The notes under the pieces are model-generated. The model was given only the letters and a program-made list of their open reading frames with translations. It made no database searches and had not been told where the DNA came from. A stretch of 64,000 nt of DNA from an uncultured Anaerolineae bacterium (lineage in GTDB: Bacteria; Chloroflexota; Anaerolineae; Anaerolineales; Villigracilaceae), in the NCBI GenBank assembly GCA_903854805.1, contig CAINXK010000073.1, positions 25,517 to 89,516 on the forward strand, in the 5' to 3' direction. Shown here piece after piece: positions 35,408 through 44,218 of the stretch; positions within the stretch are counted from its first letter, which is position 1; the number at the start of each line of letters is the position of its first letter. A program made the position numbers and the translations under genes.

Positions 35408-35953
35408 TTAGTGAACAAACAACGCGAGCTGGGAAGCCGGTTGAACAGGATTTGTCTCTATTAGCACATGCTGTGCCCGAGCATAAATCATCTCAACTAG
35501 AAAAGTGCGCTCGAGCAGCAACGGCGGCGCCAGGGTCACCAACACTGGCGCAAACTGAACCAAACGATCCACTTGACGCAAACAGGCCTCAAGCAGGCGT
35601 CTGGCCTCGTGGACCGGCACCTGTTCGTCATAAAATGTGGCCAATAAATCATGCACAATGTAGGGCTGGCGCAACGACGGTGTACCATCCAACAGCGTCT
35701 GCATCTGATAACAGGTGAAAGCGCGCCGGACGAACACTTGCCTGGCAACTTGATCAACGCTGACAATTTTCTGACGTAGCAGGTGGGCCACGCGATAAGG
35801 CTGAAAACGATTTCCGCCATCCAGCACGGTTAGCGGACCGAGCAAGGCAAGCTCAGCAATCAGGACGGAAACCGGTTCGCGAGCAGCGCGCGACGCGTAG
35901 ACAACTGCCAGAATTCCGGGATGCAGGGAGGGTAAGAGAGTATTCATTTCCAC
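35408..35953 (-). CDS. RecA/Rad51-like protein lacking a P-loop
   Basis: A 181-residue protein that aligns by eye with the RadA/Rad51 core. VLDGGNRFQPYRV (44-56) matches the Rad51 DTEGTFRPER region, VRRAFTCYQMQTLL (75-88) matches ARAFNTDHQ, and YIVHDLLATFYDE (98-110) matches the Walker B strand. The position of the P-loop carries ASRAAREP (20-27), with neither GKT nor glycines, so ATP binding is unlikely. An ATG at 35947 is an alternative start. It opens the polymerase cassette and recalls ImuA/SulA-type inactive RecA paralogues working with translesion polymerases. Confidence 0.72.
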   Translation of the reverse strand: MEMNTLLPSLHPGILAVVYASRAAREPVSVLIAELALLGPLTVLDGGNRFQPYRVAHLLRQKIVSVDQVARQVFVRRAFTCYQMQTLLDGTPSLRQPYIVHDLLATFYDEQVPVHEARRLLEACLRQVDRLVQFAPVLVTLAPPLLLERTFLVEMIYARAQHVLIETNPVQPASQLALFVH

Positions 35954-36490
35954 AGCATAGCTCAGAATTGTGATGTGAAAATCCCCTGCCAGGGGTGCTT
36001 GCGGGGGAATTAAGGGCTAACCTTGCAAGGGGAGCCAGGGATGCTGGTAAAGTTCACCGAGGTCTATATCTTTCCAGCCCAGGCGTAAAAATCCCTGCCA
36101 AGCCAGCCTTGCAATTGAGATTCAATATTTAACCACCAGCCCAGAATGATCTGTGGATTGCAGACCGAAGCAGTCCAAACCAATTAGACTGCCAGCCAGG
36201 CCTAACATATCGATCTGCGATTTAGCATAAAGAAAATCGCGCGGAATCTCAATCTAAACAAATCTAAGCAATAGCTTACGATTCGCTAAACTTTCGATTA
36301 GTAATTATTCAACACTTGTTGACGAAAAAACAAACAATACAACCATATGTAACCAACTGGTTATTGTTATTATTATTTCAAGCTTATGAACTTATGGTAG
36401 TCGCGACTACTGAACAAATCATTCCCTATTCTTCAAAAATTGGTTGCCAAACGGCCAACCCAGTAATTTCAATTTCCAAGGAGACTTACC
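35954..36490. other. long intergenic region upstream of the PolB2-like cassette and the secreted-protein pair
   Basis: About 535 bases. It contains the palindromes CCCCTG-C-CAGGGG (35985-35997), 30 bases before the cassette start, and CCTTGCAAGG (36021-36030), both candidate operators. The remainder is AT-rich leader for the plus-strand secreted protein, with GGAGACTTACC before its ATG. No known LexA box was recognised. Confidence 0.5.
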
Positions 36491-36844
36491 ATGAAAAGAA
36501 CATTCGTTGTTATGCTCACAGTCCTGACCCTGCTGTTCTCAATGCTCCCAACCAGCGCTGCTCTGGCCGCGAAGCCCCAGCCCTCCGTCAAAGTAACCGT
36601 TCGCAACCAAACCGGTGGCAGCATTTCAATCAGCCTGACCGATTCAATCGGCAATCCGTATTATTTCAGCTTCACCAAAAAAGACACAACCAGCGTGAGT
36701 ATTCCCCAAGGTAATTTCTCATACTTTGCCTTCACCCCTTGTGGTATTCAGAAAGGCACATTCAACCTCTCCCGCAACAAGGTTCTGACCATCGGCTGCA
36801 GCGCCAGCGGAGCCCAGGAACTCGTCCTCAAACACCTCAAATAA
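36491..36844 (+). CDS. secreted protein of unknown function, tandem copy 1
   Basis: A 117-residue protein with a classical signal peptide (Lys-Arg, hydrophobic core, cleavage near ALAA at residue 27). The mature part is ~90 residues of predicted beta strands with two cysteines (FTPCGIQ and TIGCSAS) that could form a disulfide, and no known domain. AAGGAG lies before the ATG. It differs from copy 2 at one residue (Ala versus Thr in the signal peptide), implying a very recent duplication or gene conversion. Confidence 0.85.
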   Translation: MKRTFVVMLTVLTLLFSMLPTSAALAAKPQPSVKVTVRNQTGGSISISLTDSIGNPYYFSFTKKDTTSVSIPQGNFSYFAFTPCGIQKGTFNLSRNKVLTIGCSASGAQELVLKHLK

Positions 36845-36962
36845 CCCCAGTCTGTCCCCCGGTGCTCCTGTCTGATGGAGAGCCAAGGGAAAAACCTGAT
36901 CAGCTCTTCGAAAATTGATCAAACGCATTACCAAAACCGCTTTCATATTTAGGAGACTTACC

Positions 36963-37316
36963 ATGAAAAGAACATTCGTTGTTATGCTCACAGTCCTGAC
37001 CCTGCTGTTCTCAATGCTCCCAACCAGCACTGCCCTGGCCGCGAAGCCCCAGCCTTCCGTCAAAGTAACCGTTCGCAACCAAACCGGTGGCAGCATTTCA
37101 ATCAGCCTGACCGATTCAATCGGCAATCCGTATTATTTCAGCTTCACAAAAAAAGACACAACCAGCGTGAGTATTCCTCAGGGTAACTTCTCCTACTTTG
37201 CCTTCACCCCCTGTGGTATCCAGAAAGGCACATTCAACCTCTCCCGCAACAAGGTTCTGACCATCGGCTGCAGCGCCAGCGGGGCCCAGGAACTCGTCCT
37301 CAAACACCTGAAATAA
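36963..37316 (+). CDS. secreted protein of unknown function, tandem copy 2
   Basis: A 117-residue protein essentially identical to copy 1, offset by 472 bases, with the same AGGAGACTTACC leader before the ATG. The nucleotide differences are mostly silent third-position changes clustered toward the 3' end. Such duplication suggests dosage selection for an abundant extracellular or cell-surface protein. The intergenic spacers differ, so the repeat unit is the leader plus the coding region. Confidence 0.85.
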   Translation: MKRTFVVMLTVLTLLFSMLPTSTALAAKPQPSVKVTVRNQTGGSISISLTDSIGNPYYFSFTKKDTTSVSIPQGNFSYFAFTPCGIQKGTFNLSRNKVLTIGCSASGAQELVLKHLK

Positions 37317-37332
37317 TTCGACAAAATACCCG

Positions 37333-37377
37333 CCAGTCAATTAAGGTCAGACTGATCAGCAGCCCTTAATTGACTGG
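37333..37377 (+). terminator. hairpin after the tandem secreted-protein genes
   Basis: CCAGTCAATTAAGG and CCTTAATTGACTGG form a perfect 14-bp stem with a 17-base loop. The T run behind it is weak (AAACCCTTTT), so termination is probable rather than certain. Confidence 0.55.
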
Positions 37378-37623
37378 AAACCCTTTTACCACCTGTCCAA
37401 AAATGCATTCATCATCCACGCTCCGATAACAAGCGATAAGCAATAGTCGCTACAAACAAAATGGCAACGAAAATAATCACCGCAGGTGATTGATATTTAT
37501 CTCAATCATCAATTTGATGTTTAATTCTTGTCACACTCACAGCCAGGACCTTGATTGCTTCAACCATCGGCAGAAAGTATGTTTTACTACCAACATAGTA
37601 TAAAGATAATGCTGCATAAATCT
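37378..37623. other. convergent gene-free stretch
   Basis: AT-rich sequence between the hairpin after the secreted proteins and the end of the FAD oxidoreductase gene. No gene or clear structure was seen. Confidence 0.45.
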
Positions 37624-38802
37624 TCAGATCAACCTTGCTTTACTCTCAGCAACAGGTTTGTTTTCCAAAATTCGTTCAGGGGAAAATTTTGATAGATCGA
37701 GTACAGGCTGCATCCCTAACATTTGCTCAGCGATGTATCTACCCACCGCGTGGCATTGCTGAAACCCGTGTCCTGAGAACCCATTTGCCAGGTAGAATCC
37801 TTTTAATGTGGGCCACTCACCAAGTACAGCATTTCCGTCCAATGTGTTAACATCATACAGCCCTGCCCAACTTCTGGTCACTTTCAAACGGTCAAATTCA
37901 GGTAGGTATTCCACCAGTTCTGGCCAGATCTGATCTGTAAATGCCTGCTTATTAGGACGGAAATCGAAACCGACCGGATCATCGGCCAAAGACTTCCCGA
38001 TCATAAATTGACCGTTACGCTCATGGAAGCAATATAAACCGCTTGGAAAGAAAATCCCAGGTAAGATACCCTTCGGCCGGACATTAGTTTCGACCACAAA
38101 GACTTGACGCATAACCGGAAGGATTGGCAAACTGACTCCACAAGTCAGAGCCAGCTGCGTTCCCCATGCTCCCGCACCATTCAACACAATCGGCGCGAAT
38201 AATGTCTCGCCACCAACCAGCCGGATGCCAGTTACCCGGTTTTCTTCGCTCAAAATAGTTTCTGCTTCAGCATGCATATACTCAGCACCCAAGGCTAAAG
38301 CCTTGTTCTTGTACGCAACCAACACAGCCCATGGATTCATGGTCCCGTCTTGCGCACCAAAAGTGGCACCGTTACAACCACCAGGTTCACAAAGGGGATA
38401 GATCTGCCGTATTTCAGCGGGTGTCATCCATTTCACATCACACCCCAAACTCTGCTGTAAAACCAGACCTATTTCAGCTTCCGCACGTGCGTCTTCATCC
38501 ACCAAAAATAGATTCCCCTGCCGGCGGAAAGCAATATCGAGTTTTTGCCCATTAACAGCCATATCTTCGGCAAAACTTGCCAGAACATCCAGCCCAAACA
38601 AAGATATCTGGATGTTCTCCTTCAGATTAAACTGAATACGAGTGTTTCCGTCTGAAAGGGGTGTGGACGCATAGGTATAGGTGGGATCCTTTTCGACAAT
38701 GCACACCTTGAGTTTTTTATCAGCTTTTAACAAGTAAAAGGCGCTGGCGCAGCTCATCACTCCACCCCCAACCAGGATGACATCGAAGACATTGTTTTTC
38801 AT
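37624..38802 (-). CDS. FAD-dependent amine/amino-acid oxidoreductase (DAO family)
   Basis: A 392-residue flavoprotein of the D-amino-acid oxidase/sarcosine oxidase/glycine oxidase group. The N-terminal dinucleotide fold VGGGVMSCASAFYLL precedes an acidic end of strand 2 (CIVEKDP). LNGAGAWGTQLA near 205 and the C-terminal FAD contact ANGFSGHGFQQCHAVGRYIAE are characteristic. The third position of GxGxxG is Ser. The substrate is uncertain: glycine, sarcosine or a D-amino acid. A GGAGGAG Shine-Dalgarno precedes the ATG. Confidence 0.88.
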   Translation of the reverse strand: MKNNVFDVILVGGGVMSCASAFYLLKADKKLKVCIVEKDPTYTYASTPLSDGNTRIQFNLKENIQISLFGLDVLASFAEDMAVNGQKLDIAFRRQGNLFLVDEDARAEAEIGLVLQQSLGCDVKWMTPAEIRQIYPLCEPGGCNGATFGAQDGTMNPWAVLVAYKNKALALGAEYMHAEAETILSEENRVTGIRLVGGETLFAPIVLNGAGAWGTQLALTCGVSLPILPVMRQVFVVETNVRPKGILPGIFFPSGLYCFHERNGQFMIGKSLADDPVGFDFRPNKQAFTDQIWPELVEYLPEFDRLKVTRSWAGLYDVNTLDGNAVLGEWPTLKGFYLANGFSGHGFQQCHAVGRYIAEQMLGMQPVLDLSKFSPERILENKPVAESKARLI

Positions 38803-39191
38803 GACGATACTCCTCCACGCCCAATCGTTTTCTAAAAAGACTCATTTGGCAACAAGGCAAATATTATAATTGACTCAGCCCAAGAATAAAAAAAGGATAT
38901 TTACCTATTGGCGAGTCAACTGTTGGAAGAGTGGCTGGCGTTTTTTGTAGAGAAACCCCAGATCATTTTTGCCGCAACGCAGAGTGAAAATCGAGGTAAG
39001 GAAATTAAAGGTCACGGCTGGATTGGATTGTGCTCGCTTACGACACTTGCAGGTGGCTTTACCTGCAGGAACTATTTCCACAAATAATCATCAGGAAAAT
39101 AACCATAAAATAACCTTGCTCTACTATTTTTCACAGAGATTTTCGTAAACATTATTGACATTAAATATCACACCAATGAGGGCCAAGAATC
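38803..39191. other. intergenic stretch with one doubtful small reading frame
   Basis: About 390 bases upstream of the FAD oxidoreductase. A 59-codon plus-strand frame (38908-39087, TTG start, AGGAT upstream) has no recognisable motif and is listed only as a possibility. No repeats were seen. Confidence 0.3.
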
Positions 39192-39220
39192 AAAAACGCC
39201 TGCATAAGCAGGCGTTTTTG
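39192..39220 (-). terminator. Rho-independent terminator after tRNA-Ser
   Basis: Read on the minus strand, AAAAACGCCTGC and GCAGGCGTTTTT pair around TTAT, with the T tract at the 3' end. It starts five bases past the tRNA 3' end. Confidence 0.92.
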
Positions 39221-39224
39221 ATAG

Positions 39225-39310
39225 CGGAGAGAGGGGGATTTGAACCCCCGATACCTTGCGGTATACACGCTTTCCAAGCGTGCGCGCTAAGCCAGCTACG
39301 CGACCTCTCC
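39225..39310 (-). tRNA. tRNA-Ser (anticodon GGA)
   Basis: A class II tRNA of 86 bases. Acceptor arms GGAGAGG/TCTCTCC (one G-U), anticodon stem CACGC/GCGTG with loop TTGGAAA, anticodon GGA. The long variable arm TATACCGCAAGGTAT and T arm GGGGG-TTCAAAT-CCCCC are clear. Discriminator G, CCA not encoded. Confidence 0.95.
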
Positions 39311-39340
39311 AGTGCAGGCGTCACCACCTGAGCGGACAGT

Positions 39341-39346
39341 ATTATA
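39341..39346 (-). promoter_or_regulatory. -10 element of tRNA-Ser
   Basis: A perfect TATAAT on the minus strand lies 30 bases upstream of the tRNA. No good -35 hexamer was found at 16-18 bases. Confidence 0.5.
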
Positions 39347-39439
39347 CCATTAGTGTCCTGAAAGTACAGACCATTTTTAATTTATCCAGCCATGAATATT
39401 CAGGAAAGAATACTCTCACTTTACCAGCTGTTTTCATCT

Positions 39440-40672
39440 TTAATATCGCCGAACCACCAATACCGCATTATGCCCACCAAAACCAAAGGCATTTGAAATG
39501 GCAATATCAATCTTCTTCTCACGGGCCTGGTTGGGAATGTAATCCAGGTCACAATCAGGGTCGGGGGTTTCATAGTGAAGCGTAGGAGGCAGGACACCTT
39601 CCCGAATTGCTTGTGTGCAGAAAATGGCTTCAAGGGCTCCAGTGGCACCCATCATGTGGCCAGTCATTGACTTGGTGGATGAAATAGACAATTTATAAGC
39701 CTGGTCACCAAATGCAGCCTTAATAGCCTTTGTCTCTGCAGCATCATTAAGTGGGGTCCCAGTACCATGCGCACTGACATAACCAACCTCATCGTGATTA
39801 ACACCGGCTACAGCCAGCGCACCGCGAATGGCGGCCGCCCCACCCACACCATTAGAATCAGGAGCAGTAACGTGATAAGCATCTGCCGTTGCCGCATACC
39901 CTGCCAATTCAGCCAAAATATTAGCGCCACGGGCCTTAGCGCTGCTCTCACGCTCCAGCACAAGTATGCCAGCGCCCTCACCCATCACCAAACCATCACG
40001 GTTTTTATCAAATGGCGCAGGTGTCCTCGAATAATCATCATTGTGGCGCGACATTGCACCAATGCGATCAAAAGCACCCACACCAATCTCGCATATCGTC
40101 GCTTCAGTTGCTCCGGTCACAGCCGCATCAATAATCCCAGCCCGCAGCATCATCCAGGCCATGCCTATACCGTCAGCACCAGAAGCGCAGGCAGAAACCA
40201 CTGAAAAACAAGGACCTTGAATGCCATTATCAATAGCAATCAAGCCGGAAGCGCCATTCGGCATCAACATTGGGATCAAGAACGGGCTGACCCGACGAGG
40301 TCCTTCATCCTTCATGGTAATAACCGCATCTTGCAGCGATTTCATACCACCGATCGCGGATGACACTATTACGCCAACCCGGGCCCGATTGGCATCTGTA
40401 ATCTCCAGCCCGGATTGCGCCAGGGCTTCCTTGGAAGCAGCAACGCCCATCTGCTCAAACCGGTCACGCCGGCGGGCTTCCTTTGCATCCATATAGTTTG
40501 CCGGGTCAAACCCCTTTAATTCGCACGCAATTCTGACATTCCAACCGGTGGAATCAAATAGGGTAATTGGGCCAACGCCAGAAATTCCGTTTGTCACGCT
40601 TTTCCAGGATTCCGGCACATTCAATCCGAGTGGGTTTACTGTCCCCATACCAGTGATCACAATCTTTTCCAT
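39440..40672 (-). CDS. fabF: beta-ketoacyl-ACP synthase II
   Basis: A 410-residue condensing enzyme that elongates acyl-ACP with malonyl-ACP. The catalytic triad is Cys 162 in VSACASG, His 302 in SAHGTGTPLND and His 339 in KSMTGHMMGATG. Length and motifs match FabF. No acpP, fabD or fabG lies beside it; instead threonine synthase is 13 bases upstream on the same strand, so it may be co-transcribed with that gene. Confidence 0.95.
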   Translation of the reverse strand: MEKIVITGMGTVNPLGLNVPESWKSVTNGISGVGPITLFDSTGWNVRIACELKGFDPANYMDAKEARRRDRFEQMGVAASKEALAQSGLEITDANRARVGVIVSSAIGGMKSLQDAVITMKDEGPRRVSPFLIPMLMPNGASGLIAIDNGIQGPCFSVVSACASGADGIGMAWMMLRAGIIDAAVTGATEATICEIGVGAFDRIGAMSRHNDDYSRTPAPFDKNRDGLVMGEGAGILVLERESSAKARGANILAELAGYAATADAYHVTAPDSNGVGGAAAIRGALAVAGVNHDEVGYVSAHGTGTPLNDAAETKAIKAAFGDQAYKLSISSTKSMTGHMMGATGALEAIFCTQAIREGVLPPTLHYETPDPDCDLDYIPNQAREKKIDIAISNAFGFGGHNAVLVVRRY

Positions 40673-40685
40673 TAGGTCTCCAAGT

Positions 40686-41780
40686 CTACTGATTATATTT
40701 ATACCCCGACCCTGTCAGCACTACCACTACCGGATCAGGCAACCGTTTTAGCGTTTGGCCAAGTGCTGCCCAGGTAATTGCGGATGTCGGCTCAACATAT
40801 AACCCCCGTCTCGCCAGTTCGTCACGTCCACTCAAGATGTCTACCTCATCCACGGGGAAAAACTCGCCATGCTTGGAGGCAACAATCTGCAGTAACGCGC
40901 CAGCCCTGAGGGGGCGCCTAACTCGGATACCTTCTGCCTGAGTCGGCCCTTCGGTGATGAAACCCATCGCAGACAACCCAGCAGTAGAAAGCACCCAGAG
41001 AGGCGAGCAGGCGCGTGCCTGTACGCCGATAAAGTAAGGCATTGCACTGATCAAACCAGCCCGCATAAGAGCGCCAAAACCTCGATAGAGCCCAAGCAGC
41101 AGACCGCCCTGACCGGCAGGCACCAGCACTCCGCCCGGGGCACAACCCAACTGCTCAAATATTTCGTATGCGGTCGTGGCATAACCTGGGATGTTCACCG
41201 GCAAATATGCGTGGCTCGCATAAACAGCTGGAGATGATTCCACCATTGATTCGAGCGCTGTTGTCACATCAGAACGCGATCCTTCAATTGGGTGAAGTTC
41301 GGCCCCATAAAATTCAATTTGGCGACGCTTCGGCCCACTGGCGGCCGCAGGAATATAGATTCCAGCCTTTATGCCAGCGCGTGCGGCATAAGCGGCAAAA
41401 GAGGCCCCGGCATTGCCAGATGAATCTTCTACGGCAGTCGTCACTGCCCTGGATTTAATAAACGTCGTGATCAAAGTAGTGCCCCGGTCCTTAAAAGATC
41501 CGGTTGGGTTCATGAATTCGCATTTAAAAGCGACCTGGCGCCCAAAAGCCTCAGCCCAGATAAGTGGCGTATTACCTTCGCCCAAAGAAACAGGTGGATA
41601 ATCAGCGGGTAAGCCAACAAATGTGTGACGATAACGCCACAACCCTCTGGCAGATCTATCCACCTGTGTCGGATCGTATTCCAGGTCGGAAATATCAAAC
41701 AACCCGCCACATTTTGGACATTTATAAGGTGCGCCTTCATCCGGGTATAACCGTCTACAATTTGTGCAGGTTATATTCAT
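40686..41780 (-). CDS. thrC: threonine synthase (PLP-dependent)
   Basis: A 364-residue fold-type II PLP enzyme converting O-phosphohomoserine to threonine. An N-terminal zinc ribbon uses Cys 5, 8, 21 and 24. The PLP Lys 97 is in GSFKDRG, and the phosphate-binding loop is probably PAGQGGLLLG. ATG at 41780 is chosen because it overlaps the GNAT stop (ATGA) and places the zinc ribbon at the start; the frame is open 24 codons further upstream. A threonine-synthase-like paralogue with another substrate is possible, as the C-terminal region is somewhat short. Confidence 0.87.
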   Translation of the reverse strand: MNITCTNCRRLYPDEGAPYKCPKCGGLFDISDLEYDPTQVDRSARGLWRYRHTFVGLPADYPPVSLGEGNTPLIWAEAFGRQVAFKCEFMNPTGSFKDRGTTLITTFIKSRAVTTAVEDSSGNAGASFAAYAARAGIKAGIYIPAAASGPKRRQIEFYGAELHPIEGSRSDVTTALESMVESSPAVYASHAYLPVNIPGYATTAYEIFEQLGCAPGGVLVPAGQGGLLLGLYRGFGALMRAGLISAMPYFIGVQARACSPLWVLSTAGLSAMGFITEGPTQAEGIRVRRPLRAGALLQIVASKHGEFFPVDEVDILSGRDELARRGLYVEPTSAITWAALGQTLKRLPDPVVVVLTGSGYKYNQ

Positions 41781-42346
41781 CTCAAGATCCACTCTCTCTG
41801 CAATAATGCAAACAAATATTCGCTTCCCCAGGTTCCCGTATTGCTCATCCAAAAACTTTCGATGTAATGAGCTTCCCGTCGAAACCCAAGTCGCTCCAGT
41901 AAGCTAATCGATGCAAGATTATCGACATCACAATCTGCAACCACTCTGTGAAGATCCTGCACACGAAACATATAATCGAGCAACTTACGAACAGCCTCAC
42001 TGGCATATCCGTGCTTCCAGGCAGATTGGGCGAGGCTGTAACCAATATATGCCATTCTAGGGTTAGACCTGGTGATATGAAAAGCAACATCGCCGATCAT
42101 GGATTCTGCTCCGGAGTCGGTCGCATCGCGACACTCAATAGCAAGTTGATACCATTCCCCTGGCGTACCAGGCGCAACACTTTTCATCTTATCAATGAAC
42201 TCAAGTGCATCTGCGCGCAAAAATGGGGTTTTCCAACCTTGATACCGGTACACATTTGGATCATTGCGATATGCTAGAAACGATCCAATATCCAAATCGC
42301 GAAACGGGCGCAGAATCAGGCGTGGAGTTTCAAGAATGACTGGCAT
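41777..42346 (-). CDS. GNAT acetyltransferase, RimJ/RimL type
   Basis: A 189-residue acetyltransferase with the start TPRLILRPF typical of the RimL group. The acetyl-CoA site is around IGYSLAQSAWKHGYASEAVRKLLDY, and ASISLLERLGFRREA is the conserved C-terminal element. It acetylates N termini or small amines; the substrate is unknown. The stop overlaps the threonine synthase start by four bases, and the MFS gene stop is 24 bases upstream. Confidence 0.87.
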   Translation of the reverse strand: MPVILETPRLILRPFRDLDIGSFLAYRNDPNVYRYQGWKTPFLRADALEFIDKMKSVAPGTPGEWYQLAIECRDATDSGAESMIGDVAFHITRSNPRMAYIGYSLAQSAWKHGYASEAVRKLLDYMFRVQDLHRVVADCDVDNLASISLLERLGFRREAHYIESFWMSNTGTWGSEYLFALLQREWILR

Positions 42347-42370
42347 GTGTTTTTAGTAATTGATAAAATT

Positions 42371-43537
42371 TCAAGCTACAGATTGAACATGCGTGGATGG
42401 CAACAGTCTACCAACCAAAAGAATAATAGCTACGACAAGTAAAGTTATTGCGCCAAAAACAAGACACAACCCACGCGCACCCAGGCTCTCCAATACAGCC
42501 CCACCCACGAAACCACCCAAAGCAGTCCCAACACCAAACACGGTGGCCCCGAAAATTCCCTGTGCCGTGGCGCTCATTCCAGCTGGCGCATTCTCATCAA
42601 CGTAAGAAACACCAGCCATCCACATGGCTGGGAATGCCAGACCATTAAGTAATTGAAAAATCATTGCTTGTGTGGGGGAACTGGCAATTGAAAATAACAA
42701 CAAGCGAATCCCGGTAATGACAAGCGCTAGAATGAAAAGTGGGTAAGCTTTAAAATATTTAAGCAGGCGATTCCCGAAAAACATAACCGGCACCTCACAA
42801 ACAGTTCCCAGGGTTAGTGCCAGACCCATGGTAGCTTCTTTGGCACCCAGCTCTTTCATGTAAGAGAAAAAATAATTATTAGTAACCGCCATGGCAAAAC
42901 CACCGACAAGTGCTCCCGTTAAAAAAAGCAACCAGCGAGGATTTCTGCTCATAACCCGGATACCACCTGCCAGAGAAGTTTTTTGTTTGGTAAATACTTG
43001 CCCCGAAAAATATACAAATTTCTGGCTGGTGAGGTAAGCCAGAAAATACATTACGGCGCAGCCCCAGAAAGCCATCTTCAACCCAAAGCTTTGTACGAGC
43101 TGTCCGGAGATGGGAGCGGCGATCGCGAAACCAATCGTACCACCAAGGCGTAATCGTCCGTACATATCCTTTTCATCAGCCAACATCGACATCGTTGCGC
43201 TATCAGCCAACGATGAAACGGGCGCTAGAAATATGTTGGACAGTATCCCGATTAACAAAATCGGTATAAAAGCCGCAAATAAGGGAATGAAAAAGACCGC
43301 CAGGCTCCCACCTACCAGACTGATGCCCATGACCAACCGGTGGCGCCTGGTTGCATCTGCAACCCCAGTCCAAAGGGGCGCGCAAAACAACGTGATCAAA
43401 GGTGCCAGACCAGTCAAAAAACCGATCTGGCCACCACTAAAACCCTGTTGCTGATAAAAAAGCACCATAAATGGCATCATAAATGCCACTCCAGCATATT
43501 GACAAAAATAGAAAGCAAATGGCCAAATTTTTCTCAA
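42371..43537 (-). CDS. MFS transporter (LacY/nucleoside-symporter-like)
   Basis: A 388-residue transporter with 12 predicted hydrophobic segments. The N terminus FAFYFCQYAGVAFMMPFMVLF and the loop GVADATRRHRLVM (loop 2-3 signature) are those of MFS_1-like/LacY-group carriers. The substrate is unknown. The start is TTG, with GAGGG five bases upstream. Likely the first gene of an MFS-GNAT-thrC-fabF run. Confidence 0.82.
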   Translation of the reverse strand: MRKIWPFAFYFCQYAGVAFMMPFMVLFYQQQGFSGGQIGFLTGLAPLITLFCAPLWTGVADATRRHRLVMGISLVGGSLAVFFIPLFAAFIPILLIGILSNIFLAPVSSLADSATMSMLADEKDMYGRLRLGGTIGFAIAAPISGQLVQSFGLKMAFWGCAVMYFLAYLTSQKFVYFSGQVFTKQKTSLAGGIRVMSRNPRWLLFLTGALVGGFAMAVTNNYFFSYMKELGAKEATMGLALTLGTVCEVPVMFFGNRLLKYFKAYPLFILALVITGIRLLLFSIASSPTQAMIFQLLNGLAFPAMWMAGVSYVDENAPAGMSATAQGIFGATVFGVGTALGGFVGGAVLESLGARGLCLVFGAITLLVVAIILLVGRLLPSTHVQSVA

Positions 43538-44218
43538 GCAACCCTCGGTAATATTAAAAATCTATGGATTTTTAGAATGGGACTATTATAGCCCCCACAC
43601 GCTTTTTTCCAGTAAAAATGATAGCGCAAATTTTTGGCCAAACAAGAACACAACCAATAAATTATTCAAACCTATCATTTTATCCAGTTCGACCAAACGA
43701 TTGAAATGACTACTCAAGGGTGGTCATGACTGGGAAGAACATTTCCCAAACCAGTTGATTGTATTGCGATACAAAACCTGAATTTTTTCGCTCACCATGG
43801 CGGCAAAGTAGGGATGCCCATACTACTCTGGTTTATGCTAAGTTTCCCAATCGATCCTTTCTTCGAGGTTGAGAAACTTAATGAATTCAAGCCCAGTCTG
43901 GATCGAAAACGACTCATCTTTCTTCAACATGTTGAATATTATCTTGAAATTTATATAATAGAGTTGTTCCCCAATAGTAAGGTTACACACCATTGAGATG
44001 ATGAACGCTCCAATCGTATCAAAGCTAAGGCGATGCTCTACCACCTGAAGCAATCTCCGGCTAAATGATGTCCCTTATTCGATGAGATCTGCTCGTTTAT
44101 TGGGATATTGTTTGGCCAAGGCAAGGCAATCACAGCCGCGAGTAGATCATTGGCTAATTGGTTATTCAGGAAATGGACTACGATGTCTATATTCACAGGT
44201 TGAAAAGGAGCCTGAATT
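43538..44218. other. 680-base region without a supported gene
   Basis: It contains the promoter sides of the MFS gene (minus) and the TetR gene (plus). Two overlapping short frames near 43814-44053 on opposite strands have no Shine-Dalgarno or domain signature. It could hold the remains of a degraded gene, but no family was recognised. Confidence 0.45.

Noticed and set aside
35143..35418. N-terminal extension of the PolB2-like frame
   Set aside because: It overlaps the small helical gene in another frame, is Cys/Trp/Pro-rich and has no polymerase features; the eight-base overlap start at 35142 is better.
43814..44053. Short opposing frames upstream of the TetR gene, considered as a transposase relic
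   Set aside because: No DDE motif, no inverted repeat ends and no recognisable family.
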